Origin: Cyanobium usitatum str. Tous
GTDB lineage: Bacteria; Cyanobacteriota; Cyanobacteriia; PCC-6307; Cyanobiaceae
Assembly: GCF_963920485.1 (NCBI RefSeq)
Contig: NZ_OY986431.1
Coordinates: 310,001-374,000, forward strand
Length of the DNA: 64,000 nucleotides
Direction of reading: 5' to 3'
Part shown: piece by piece, positions 51,126 to 58,700 of the stretch
How the letters are laid out: every line of letters begins with the position of its first letter
How positions within the stretch are numbered: position 1 is the stretch's first letter
Notes under the pieces: generated by a model
What the model was told of the DNA's origin: nothing
Databases searched by the model: none
The model's input: the letters and a program-made list of their open reading frames with translations, nothing else
Program-made: the position numbers and the translations under genes

Positions 51126-51153
51126 AGCCAGGCGCAGAGCGGGGTCTGGCCTA

Positions 51154-51180
51154 GGGGTTGACCCCATGGCAGAGTGCCAT
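51154..51180. promoter_or_regulatory. Two adjacent inverted repeats upstream of the integrase
   Basis: GGGGT-TG-ACCCC (51154-51165) is followed immediately by ATGGCA-GAG-TGCCAT (51166-51180). Together they form a dyad-rich block 74 bases before the integrase ATG. They could be an operator or part of the recombination site. No direct repeat partner is visible in the window. Confidence 0.35.
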
Positions 51181-51253
51181 CTGCGGCCACCTGCAGCCGC
51201 TTTTGCTGCCGCTTTTGCGCTCGCCGCGGCCACCACCGACACCCCACTCCGCC

Positions 51254-52507
51254 ATGGCCCGCACCACCGCCCAGCCCTGGGAGAAGAACCTGCGCCAGTT
51301 GGTAAAGGCAACCCACGGCCGGGGCTGGAGCATGGGGCCGCACCGTGGTGGCCGCACTCAGCTCACCCGGCGGTTTAGCGACGGCAGCCGGGCCTCCGTC
51401 ACCACCGCCACGCCCTGGGCGCCGGCCAGCAGTCCATCCCTGCTGGCCCTGGTGGAGCGGATCGACGCCCTGATGCGCGAGCACCCGCAGCTGGGGCTGG
51501 CGGATGCGGCCCAGCGAGTCGGGGCCATCACCAGCACGGCATCGGCCGCCACCCTGCGCGAGGGGGCTGCTGACTGGGCCGAGCTGGCCGAGGGATTCCG
51601 CCGCTACCTGGTGGAACAGACCGCCCGGGTGAAGCCAAAAACGTGGAAGAACACCTATCGCCGCCACGTGGAGCAGACCCTGGCCGTGCTGGCCGGTAAG
51701 CCAGCCCCCCGCACTGGGCAGGCCGTGCTGGAGCGCCTGCTGGAGGCCCACCCCACCCCCGCCGGTGGCACTGGCCGCCGCGAGCGGCTCGGCAATGCAG
51801 CCAGGTTTCTGACCTGGGCCGTGGATCACGGCGGCGCGGCAGAGCGGTATCGGCCCCCGGCCAGCAGGCGCGAGCTGATCGGCCGCCGCGGCCAGGCCAA
51901 GCACCAGGGGGTGCCTCTGCGAGACGACCAGGCCCTACGGGTTTATCGGGCGATCGTGGATCCCCGCTGGCGGCTGGCCTGGGGGCTGCTGGTGGTGTTT
52001 GGCCTGCGCCCTGCCGAGCTCGGTGTGTGCCAGGCCGAGGGCAGCGTGCTGCGGGTTGGTGGTGTGAAAGCCAACAGCACGGGCGCCCACGGTTCTAGGC
52101 CGGTAAAGCCGCTCGACCCCCAGGGGGCTCCGGGGCTGGGCCGTGAGCTGCTGGCGGTGCTGGCCGAGCGCGGGCGGGATGCCTTGCCCCCCGATTGTGT
52201 TGCGGCGCTCTGGAGCACCCGGATGCAGCAGCAGCTGGTGCGCCACACCCCCGTGTGGGCAGATGTGCTGGCTGAGGCCGCGGCAACTAACCAGGGCCAC
52301 CTGACGGTTTATTCCACCCGGCACGGCTACGCCTGGCGCGGCGGGCAGGTCTACCTGCTCACCCCCAGGGTGCTGGCCAGCTTGATGGGTCACACGATCC
52401 AGGTCCACCTACGGCATTACGGGGAGGGAGCTGCCGAGGCGGAGGTGGCTGCTGCGGTCGATGCTGCTGTGGCCCGGGTGCACCAAATCCCGGCACGTGC
52501 GGGCTAG
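51254..52507 (+). CDS. Tyrosine recombinase / integrase
   Basis: 417 residues from ATG 51254 (MARTTAQPWEKN). An AP2-like arm domain (TQLTRRFSDGSRASVTTATPW) is followed by a SAM-like core-binding domain (VKPKTWKNTYRRHVEQTL). The catalytic domain has Arg in VVFGLRPAELG, a Tyr-x-x-Arg pair in VYSTRHGYAWRGG (the usual His is replaced by Tyr), LMGHTIQV and the nucleophile Tyr in LRHYGEG. The domain order and the RHGYAWRG pattern fit integrases of picocyanobacterial elements. It is the first gene of the element, reading into it. Confidence 0.9.
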   Translation: MARTTAQPWEKNLRQLVKATHGRGWSMGPHRGGRTQLTRRFSDGSRASVTTATPWAPASSPSLLALVERIDALMREHPQLGLADAAQRVGAITSTASAATLREGAADWAELAEGFRRYLVEQTARVKPKTWKNTYRRHVEQTLAVLAGKPAPRTGQAVLERLLEAHPTPAGGTGRRERLGNAARFLTWAVDHGGAAERYRPPASRRELIGRRGQAKHQGVPLRDDQALRVYRAIVDPRWRLAWGLLVVFGLRPAELGVCQAEGSVLRVGGVKANSTGAHGSRPVKPLDPQGAPGLGRELLAVLAERGRDALPPDCVAALWSTRMQQQLVRHTPVWADVLAEAAATNQGHLTVYSTRHGYAWRGGQVYLLTPRVLASLMGHTIQVHLRHYGEGAAEAEVAAAVDAAVARVHQIPARAG

Positions 52508-52904
52508 TGCCACCAGCTACAGCGTGACACCTGCAGCCAGGCGGCACAGGTGGTGCAGATGAGCTTATGCTGGTTGCACCACAGGATTCCGCTGACGGTC
52601 GGGACGTAGAGCCCGGCCACTGGGATGCAACAGCTGACGGGAGCCCTGCCCAGGCGCCCGGGAGAAGCAGCCCCCCACCACAACGAACCACCGGACACGG
52701 GCCCGGCAGGCGTACGGCAACCTTGACCCTCTGGGTCACTGGAGCGGCAGGAATCAAGCAGTTGCCCCTGGCAGCTGTGCCCGAGGACCGAGGTACGACC
52801 CTCCCCTGCCCGGATATGCCGGGAGCCGCAACGGACGGAGGTGACCATCGGGGTGGTGCTGGCTTGGAGCCAGTGCGGGTTTCTCACAGAACCCGTGTGT
52901 CCGT
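52508..52904. other. Integrase-to-regulator gap, no gene supported
   Basis: About 400 GC-rich bases without a convincing coding frame; open frames exist on both strands but show no protein character. Near its end, 52876-52895 forms a hairpin (CGGGTTTCT / AGAACCCG, loop CAC, one bulge) ten bases before the next ATG. This may be a regulatory leader or promoter-operator region. Confidence 0.4.
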
Positions 52905-53186
52905 ATGAAAAATGCGATGCACCCCCGCGGGGGTGCTGATTCGTGGGTGCCGACAGGGCAGGCCATCAACGCCCTGGGCATCAGCCGCTCGACCCTCCAC
53001 CGGTGGGTGGGCTTGGGGTTGCTGGAGGCCGGCAGCCACTACCGCAACGGCCTAACCGCCAAATCACCGCGGCGCTGGAACGTGCAGGCCATGGAGGCCC
53101 GGATTGAGCAGCTGCGCAAGCTGCCGGATCCGCTGCGCCCTAACGCCGCCGATGACCAGGACCTGGTGGCCGCGGCCGACAACTGA
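52905..53186 (+). CDS. Helix-turn-helix DNA-binding protein (excisionase/AlpA-like)
   Basis: 93 residues. The centre reads VPTGQAINALGISRSTLHRWVGLGLLEAGSHYRNG, a MerR/AlpA-type helix-turn-helix with a recognition helix STLHRWV. This is the position and size expected for an excisionase or early regulator. The start is ATG 52905; ATG 52917 and GTG 52956 are alternatives. A perfect 18-bp palindrome (52919-52936) covers codons 5-11. Confidence 0.65.
   Translation: MKNAMHPRGGADSWVPTGQAINALGISRSTLHRWVGLGLLEAGSHYRNGLTAKSPRRWNVQAMEARIEQLRKLPDPLRPNAADDQDLVAAADN
52919..52936. repeat. Perfect 18-bp GC palindrome inside the start of the HTH gene
   Basis: GCACCCCCGCGGGGGTGC reads the same on both strands. 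As RNA it would form a strong hairpin just after the start codon, close to the one at 52876-52895. It might block translation or act as an autorepressor site. Confidence 0.5.
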
Positions 53187-53212
53187 ATTCACGCTTTCCG
53201 AGAAAACACCTG

Positions 53213-53626
53213 ATGACAACGACAACGAACACGCCCACGCCCACCGGCCTGGATTTGGTGATCGAGCGGCTGCGGGCCCTGACGGCCGAGCTCCAGCAGC
53301 AGCAGGCCGCGGCAGCTGCCGAGCCTGCAGCGCCGCTGCCGGTGGTGCTGACGGCCCCCGAGCCGGAGCTGGATCACACCGCCCTGGCCATGGGACTGAT
53401 CGAGGAGGTGGCCGACGCTGCCGCCCCCCGGGTGGCCCAGCTGATCGACGAGCAGATCAGGCTGTGGCTGCTTCGCCGCCAGCTGGCCCTGCCCGAGCTG
53501 CAGGTGCCGCGGGCCGATGACGTGCGCGACGAGATCCGCCAGGCACTGGTGGACTCTGTGGGCGCCGCCGGGGCGTTCACCCGTGCGCCGCGGGCGCAGG
53601 GCAGCCACCGCTACCGGCTGTTCTGA
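53213..53626 (+). CDS. Element protein of unknown function (137 aa)
   Basis: Not recognised. Polar Thr-rich start, a helical region rich in Gln/Ala (LRALTAELQQQQAAAAAEPAA), then charged helices (MGLIEEVADAAAPRVAQLIDEQIRLWLLRRQL) and a basic C-terminus ending GSHRYRLF. It probably folds as helices with a flexible N-terminus. It overlaps the next gene by one base. Unknown family. Confidence 0.6.
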   Translation: MTTTTNTPTPTGLDLVIERLRALTAELQQQQAAAAAEPAAPLPVVLTAPEPELDHTALAMGLIEEVADAAAPRVAQLIDEQIRLWLLRRQLALPELQVPRADDVRDEIRQALVDSVGAAGAFTRAPRAQGSHRYRLF

Positions 53627-53886
53627 TGGCCCGCCGTCACCGGCAACGCCCCTGGCCCAGCTCTGTGGAGCAGGCCCGGCTGGCGATGCCCCCCAGCAGC
53701 TGGGGCCACCTGCGGGCCCCCGGGCCCTGCCTTTGGTACGCCGGCAACCGCTGGCGCGAGGGCCTGGTGCTGGAGCTGCACCCCGAGCTGGGGGCCCTGG
53801 TGCTGGGGCAGCACTACGGCGGCCAGATCCGCGCCGATCGCATCACTGACGGCAGAAACGTTCAACCAATCCCGCAATCCCGATGA
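53626..53886 (+). CDS. Small basic element protein (86 aa)
   Basis: Not recognised. The N-terminus is strongly basic (MARRHRQRPW) and the middle is beta-rich (WYAGNRWREGLVLELHPELGALVLGQHYGGQIRADRI), suggestive of an SH3-like or nucleic-acid-binding barrel. The start overlaps the previous stop and the end overlaps the next start by four bases. Confidence 0.6.
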   Translation: MARRHRQRPWPSSVEQARLAMPPSSWGHLRAPGPCLWYAGNRWREGLVLELHPELGALVLGQHYGGQIRADRITDGRNVQPIPQSR

Positions 53887-54365
53887 CAGCAACAACAGCG
53901 ATCACCGCCTACGCCCCTGGCCAGGCCGTGATGGTGCAGGAAGAACCGCACCGGCCTGACACGTGGGCCATCGGCATGGTGACCCGCCCTACCGATCCGG
54001 AGTACGGGTGGACCAGCGCCGACGTTCGCACCAGCCCCAACTGCACCAGCAGCATGGTGCCGGGGTACGACCCTGGGAGCATCCGGCCGGCCACCGAGCA
54101 GGACATTGCCGCCCTGCCCGATTGGGCTCGGGAGTGGATCGAGCAGCAGCTGCTGGATCACCACAACCCCCGCGTGCCTGGTGACACCAAGGCGATCAGG
54201 GTGGCGCTCCGGGATGCCGGGATCCACCGGCTGGCGGATCTGCAGCGCGCTACCGATGCCGAGCTGCTGGCCCTGAAGGGCGTGGGCGCAAAGGCCGTCG
54301 CCACGCTGCGCCAGTGGCAGCAGAAGCGCGAGGCCAAGCTGCAGGGGGCCCGGGCCGATGCCTGA
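53883..54365 (+). CDS. Element protein with C-terminal helix-hairpin-helix domain
   Basis: 160 residues. The C-terminal 50 (LRDAGIHRLADLQRATDAELLALKGVGAKAVATLRQW) match a helix-hairpin-helix of the RNA-polymerase alpha-CTD/RuvA type, indicating DNA binding. The N-terminal 100 residues (YAPGQAVMVQEEPHRPDTWAIGMVTRP) look like a beta-rich module of unknown role. It is coupled by four-base overlap to the preceding gene and by eight bases to the next. Confidence 0.65.
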   Translation: MTATTAITAYAPGQAVMVQEEPHRPDTWAIGMVTRPTDPEYGWTSADVRTSPNCTSSMVPGYDPGSIRPATEQDIAALPDWAREWIEQQLLDHHNPRVPGDTKAIRVALRDAGIHRLADLQRATDAELLALKGVGAKAVATLRQWQQKREAKLQGARADA

Positions 54366-54594
54366 CCCCACCCGTGAGCAGCAGCACCGGCTGCCCAGCC
54401 ACCTGGGGCCGCCAATCACGTTTACGGCCGAGCGTAGGCGAATCAGCTTGGCGATCACCGGTGACGGTGTGCTGCTGGGCCCAGGTCATCTGCGCCTGGG
54501 GCGATTCCCAGGCCCGGCGTGCGCAGCAGCGTGGTGCGAGCGCACCGGCTGGCCATACCAGATCGGCATGGCCGGGGTGGTGAGCTGTGGCTGA
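54358..54594 (+). CDS. Small element protein (78 aa), unknown
   Basis: No family recognised. It has a basic helix (TAERRRISLAI) in the middle, a Cys pair (GPACAAAWCERTGWPY) and a C-terminal CG. Existence is supported by overlaps with both neighbours and GC-rich codon bias. Confidence 0.5.
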   Translation: MPDPTREQQHRLPSHLGPPITFTAERRRISLAITGDGVLLGPGHLRLGRFPGPACAAAWCERTGWPYQIGMAGVVSCG

Positions 54595-54937
54595 TCTGTG
54601 GACAGCACCCGGTTACGCCGTGCAGCGACCCGCCCGCCGCGGCCAATCCCATAACCCCGCACTTACGGGGCAATCCCGTGAGCGCCGGCCGGAGCCAGCA
54701 ACACCCCGGGCCGCGGCAGCAGAGCCCAATCCCCCGGGCCTGAGCGATCAGCAGCTGGCCGACCTGGCCACGTTGCGGCTGGAGCCCAGGCTGCCGGCCA
54801 ACGCCGATGCCCTGGCCCAGGCGATCACCAAGGCCTGGCCCACCACCAGCGCCAGCGACCCCCGCCTGAGCGGGTGGGGTTGGGAGCAGGTGCAGGCATA
54901 CCGCCGGCTACGGCAGCCGCTGCTGCGGCGGGGTTGA
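54587..54937 (+). CDS. Element protein (116 aa), unknown
   Basis: Starts at GTG 54587 inside the previous gene. Residues 1-60 are Pro/Arg/Ala-rich and probably disordered. Residues 65-116 (LSDQQLADLATLRLEPRLPANADALAQAITKAW) look like a small helical domain. No function assigned. Confidence 0.5.
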   Translation: MADLWTAPGYAVQRPARRGQSHNPALTGQSRERRPEPATPRAAAAEPNPPGLSDQQLADLATLRLEPRLPANADALAQAITKAWPTTSASDPRLSGWGWEQVQAYRRLRQPLLRRG

Positions 54938-55008
54938 TCCAAGCGGGCCGCCGGTGCGCCCTGGCCCCTGGCCTGAAGCCCGGCACTTCGATCCATCGCA
55001 ACGCCACC

Positions 55009-55227
55009 ATGGCCGACCAGCAACAGCAACAGCAACAACCCCGGGTGAAAATCTCCGGGCTCTGGACTAACACCACCCAGGCGGGCCAGGAATACTGGAG
55101 CGGGTCCAATGGATCTGTGCGCTACAGCATCTGGCCAAACGGATTTGCCAAGGGGCCGAATGACCCCACGCACGTGCTCTATTGCGAGCAGGTGCAGAAA
55201 AAGCCCGCCGATGCTGATCCGGGCTGA
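55009..55227 (+). CDS. Small element protein with polyglutamine start (72 aa)
   Basis: ATG 55009 gives MAD followed by seven Gln, then PRVKISGLWTNTTQAGQEYWSGSNGSVRYSI and HVLYCEQVQKK. This looks like a compact beta-rich domain of the size of a single-stranded-nucleic-acid or phage accessory protein. The same frame is open upstream to 54874, but that part is Ala-rich shadow. Followed by a terminator at 55272. Confidence 0.55.
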   Translation: MADQQQQQQQPRVKISGLWTNTTQAGQEYWSGSNGSVRYSIWPNGFAKGPNDPTHVLYCEQVQKKPADADPG

Positions 55228-55271
55228 TTGCAGTCAGGTGTAACTGCAGCCGTGTAATTTCACCGGCCGCG

Positions 55272-55296
55272 GCCTCCCAGAGCGGGGGGCTTTTTT
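55272..55296 (+). terminator. Rho-independent terminator ending the small-gene block
   Basis: GCCTCCC pairs with GGGGGGC (one G-U) around AGAGC and is followed by six T, 45 bases past the 55009-55227 gene. Confidence 0.75.
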
Positions 55297-55324
55297 AATG
55301 CCTGGCCGCCGATCCCCCAACAAA

Positions 55325-55363
55325 GTGGCACACCGTATCTGTGCCACGTGATGCCACGTGATG
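55325..55363. promoter_or_regulatory. Operator-like dyad with two direct CCACGTGATG repeats
   Basis: GTGGCACA-CCGTATC-TGTGCCAC (55325-55347) is a perfect 8-bp-arm inverted repeat. It runs into two tandem copies of the 10-mer CCACGTGATG (55344-55353 and 55354-55363). It lies between the terminator and the ribbon-helix-helix gene, about 97 bases upstream of its ATG, so it is a candidate operator for that regulator and possibly for the replication gene. Confidence 0.55.
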
Positions 55364-55459
55364 CCACGGTCAGATCAACTGGCACAGCTGGGGTTTGTGG
55401 CGGCGGTTGATTGCACAAAACAGCCTGCACACTGACAGCGGAGTCACCTGATTTGCCCC

Positions 55460-55693
55460 ATGCAAACACCCACCACAACCAAGGTCCTAAAGACACCCTG
55501 GCCGTCACGCGTCACTGTGCGCGTTAGCGGCGAAACGCACGGCCTGCTGCACACCATGGCGCGCGCCGAGGGCTACAAGTCTGCCGCCGACTTGGTGCGT
55601 TACTACCTGGCCAGGGGCATGGCCGCTGACGGCATTGATCCTCTGGAAGTGGGTCTGCTGCCGACGGATCACCAGCTGGTTAGTGACGACTGA
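55460..55693 (+). CDS. Ribbon-helix-helix-like regulator (77 aa)
   Basis: The start SRVTVRVSGETHGLLHTMARAEGYKSAADLVRYYLARGM has the beta-strand/two-helix pattern of CopG/Arc-type RHH DNA-binding proteins. It ends with an acidic tail (HQLVSDD). It is the gene immediately before the replication protein and probably controls its copy number, analogous to CopG regulators in plasmids (inference). Confidence 0.65.
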   Translation: MQTPTTTKVLKTPWPSRVTVRVSGETHGLLHTMARAEGYKSAADLVRYYLARGMAADGIDPLEVGLLPTDHQLVSDD

Positions 55694-55703
55694 GCAGCAA
55701 AAA

Positions 55704-55723
55704 CCCCCGGGAGCAACCGGGGG
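55704..55723 (-). other. Strong hairpin between the regulator and the replication gene
   Basis: CCCCCGG / CCGGGGG pairs around GAGCAA. On the plus strand it is flanked by A-runs on both sides, so it does not end a plus transcript. On the minus strand it is followed by five T, a terminator shape with no gene upstream of it. It may be an RNA attenuator of the replication gene, a counter-transcript terminator or a replication structure. Confidence 0.45.
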
Positions 55724-55747
55724 CCGGGCGAAAAAACACCTGCGCTA

Positions 55748-58700
55748 ATGATGGCACCCACAAGCACCCAGCAGTCACCACTCCACACCGCCGTTCTGGC
55801 TGCCCTGCAGGAGCACGGGACAGGACGCTGGCCTGCTGGTGTGGCCGCGGCGATTGCGGAGCAGGTGGGCAGCACACCCCGCAGCGTGAGCACCACCAAG
55901 TGCCTGCTGGCCAAGGGGAGGGCCGCCGACCCGGCCGAGCCCCCCGTGCCCGAGGTGGAGCAGCAGCTGGGCCTGGGCCTGCCAACTGCCAACGGCGTGC
56001 ACCAGGTGGGCGATCCCGAGGCCGATGCGCAGCGCGCCGCCCGGGGCAGCAAGCGCAAAACCAAGGCCGCGGCCAGCGCCCCCAACGACAACGGGGCACA
56101 AGCGGCTCCGGCGGCAGCCGTTACCCAGGTATCGGCCGAGGAGCCGGCGCCGCCAATACCTGCCGATGCGGCCGACCCGGTGGCCGAGGCCCTGGCCGAG
56201 CTCCAGCACAACGATGCGATCGGCCTGCAGCTGGTGGTGGATGGCAAGGCCCCCAGCAGCGCAGCCTGCCGTGCTGCTGGACTGCCCGGCACCTGGCGAT
56301 TGACCCGCTGGCCGCAGATCCGGGGGCTGGACCCCGAGCAGCTGCTGGCCAATCAGCAGGAGCAGGCCTCCACCGATGCGGCCCTGGAGCAGGGCATGGC
56401 CGACGGCGTGGCCCAGGCCCAGGCCGAGCGCGCCGAGCGCACGCAGCTATGCGAGCGGCACCGCCAGATCCTGCTGGCCAGCGCAATCACAGAGGAACGG
56501 ATCAGCCTCTGGGAAACGGTCGCTGACCCCAGGGATCTACCCCCTGCGCTGCAGAGCTGGGGCAAAAAGGCCGTGCCCTGCATGGCCACCACCTGGCTAA
56601 CGGTCAGCGGGGCGCTGGTGCCGCAGATCCGGGTGGACACGCCCATCCCCCTGAAGAACGGCCGCCCGGCCCGTTACCTGTTCCCCAAAGACAGCGGCGG
56701 CATCGTCGGCACCGATGCGGCCTTTGAGCGGGATTGGGGCAACGCCCACGTTCCGATGCTGATGGTGGAGGGCACCAAGCAGTTCCAGGCCGCGGCGAGC
56801 ACGATCAACCCCGAGGTGCCCTTTGCCATCCCGTTTGGCCTGGCCGGCTGCTGGGGCTGGAGCAGCGACCTGAAACCGAGCGCCGATTTGCTGGCGCTGC
56901 CGGTGGAGGGCCGGGACGTGCTGGTGGCTTTCGATGCGGATGTAGCCAGCAACTGGATGGTGTGGGAGGCCGCCAGGCGGCTGGAAAAGTATCTGCTGGG
57001 CGAGCTGATGGCCCGGTCAGTGCGGTTCCTGATCAACCCGGGCACCGGCGGCGCCAGCGATGGCCTGGACGATCTGCTGGGCCGCCAGCCAACCCTGGAG
57101 CGCCGGGTAAAGCTGCTGCGCCACCTGATCGACACCGCGATCGAGCACAAGGTGATCAAGGCCCCGAAACGGCCGGCCAAGCTCACCGCCTTTTTCGATG
57201 GCGCCAATTTCAAGCCGGCCAGCTGCCTGGACTACCTGAGCGGTGAAAACCACCTGGCGATGAGCGGCGACCAGTCGGTGGCGGTTTATCAGGGTGGGGT
57301 GTTCCACAACGGCACCAGCCTCTGGTGGACGCGGTTGGTATCGGAAACCCTGGGCGATGACTACCGGCCGGAGTTTGAGGCGAGCGTCACCAAGATTGCG
57401 CTGGCGCAGCTGAAAACCGAGGGGCTGGTGATTCCGTTCCAGCAGCCGCGGCCGGTGATCAATTTCCAGAACTGCCTGCTGGAGGTGCGGGAGCTGCTGC
57501 AGAGGGACCACACCCCCGAGCACCTGACGCTGATCCAACTGCCGCACCGGTGGAACCCGGCGGCGGAGTGCCCGGTGTTCCTGCGCTGGGTGGAGCAGGT
57601 AGCCCCGGGCCAGCTGGATGGCCTGCTGGATGTTTGCTGCCAGATGCTGGATCTATCGGAGTGGCCCCGGCTGATCGTGTTCCTGACGGGCCCGACCCGC
57701 AGCGGCAAGTCCACCTGGATCCGGATTCTGAACGCCCTGGTTGGCGCCCACCTGCGGGCCAATGTCAGCCTGCATGATCTGAGCCGATCGGGCCAGGACA
57801 AGTTCGCCACCAGCAGCCTGTTCGGAAAGGTGCTGAACACGTTTGCCGACCTATCTGCAGAGGATCTGCAGGATCTGTCGATGGTGAAAGTGCTCACTGG
57901 CGGTGATGAGTTTGAGGCCCAGCGCAAACACGGCCACCGGTTCCAGATGCGCAACCAGGCAATGCTGGTATTCAGCGCCAACACGGTGCCGGCCACCAGT
58001 GAGAGCAGCGGGGCGTTTCTGGCCCGGGTGGCCCACTTTGAGTTCCCGCACAGCTTCCAGGGCCGTGAGGACAAAACGATCGAGGAGCGGATCCTGCGGG
58101 ATGAAATCCCCGGCGTGTTGCGGCTGATGGTGGAGGCCCTGCACAAGCGAAAACAGCGGGGCAATTTCCTGCCGCTGGATGAGGGGCGGCAGCAAGCCTT
58201 CGCCGAGCGCACCGATCGGGTGCGGATGTTCCTGGCGGAGCGGACGGCGCCAGGTAAAAAGGGACCCCGGTGCATCCCCCGGTCGGAGCTTTATCAGCTG
58301 TTCTGCAGCTGGGTGGAGGAGGAGCACGGCGGCAAGGCCGGCCGGATCCTGGGCAAGCACAAGTTCAACGAACGGGTGCGGCTGGCGGGCGTGGGTGAGT
58401 TCAAGCCCGAGGGCGGATCGTGGCGCTGGGACCGGGTGGAGGTGGACCCCGAAACTGCCGAGCCGGCACCCCCCGAAACTGCCGAGCCTGGCGATGGTGT
58501 TGATAAGTCGGGGTTTGACGTTGATAAAGGCCCCGCCTCGGCACTTTCAGGGCCAAAACTGCCGAGCAAAACTGCCGAGGGTAAAACCGCTGTGGTGGAG
58601 CCGGTTCTGGTGGGTGGCGAAGCAGGGTCCACGGCAGTTTCGGCAGTTTCGCCCTATTGCACCACCCCTATACAGAACACTCAGCTGAAATTGAAACCGG

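Noticed and set aside
50993-51253. tRNA gene or fragment as an attachment site beside the integrase
   Set aside because: No T-arm (GGTTCGAATCC-like) or acceptor pairing on either strand; the only tRNA in the window is 13 kb away.
52504-52908. Open frames on both strands in the gap after the integrase
   Set aside because: Pro/Gly/Arg/Ser-rich with no domain and no overlap logic; both strands are equally open, as expected from base composition.
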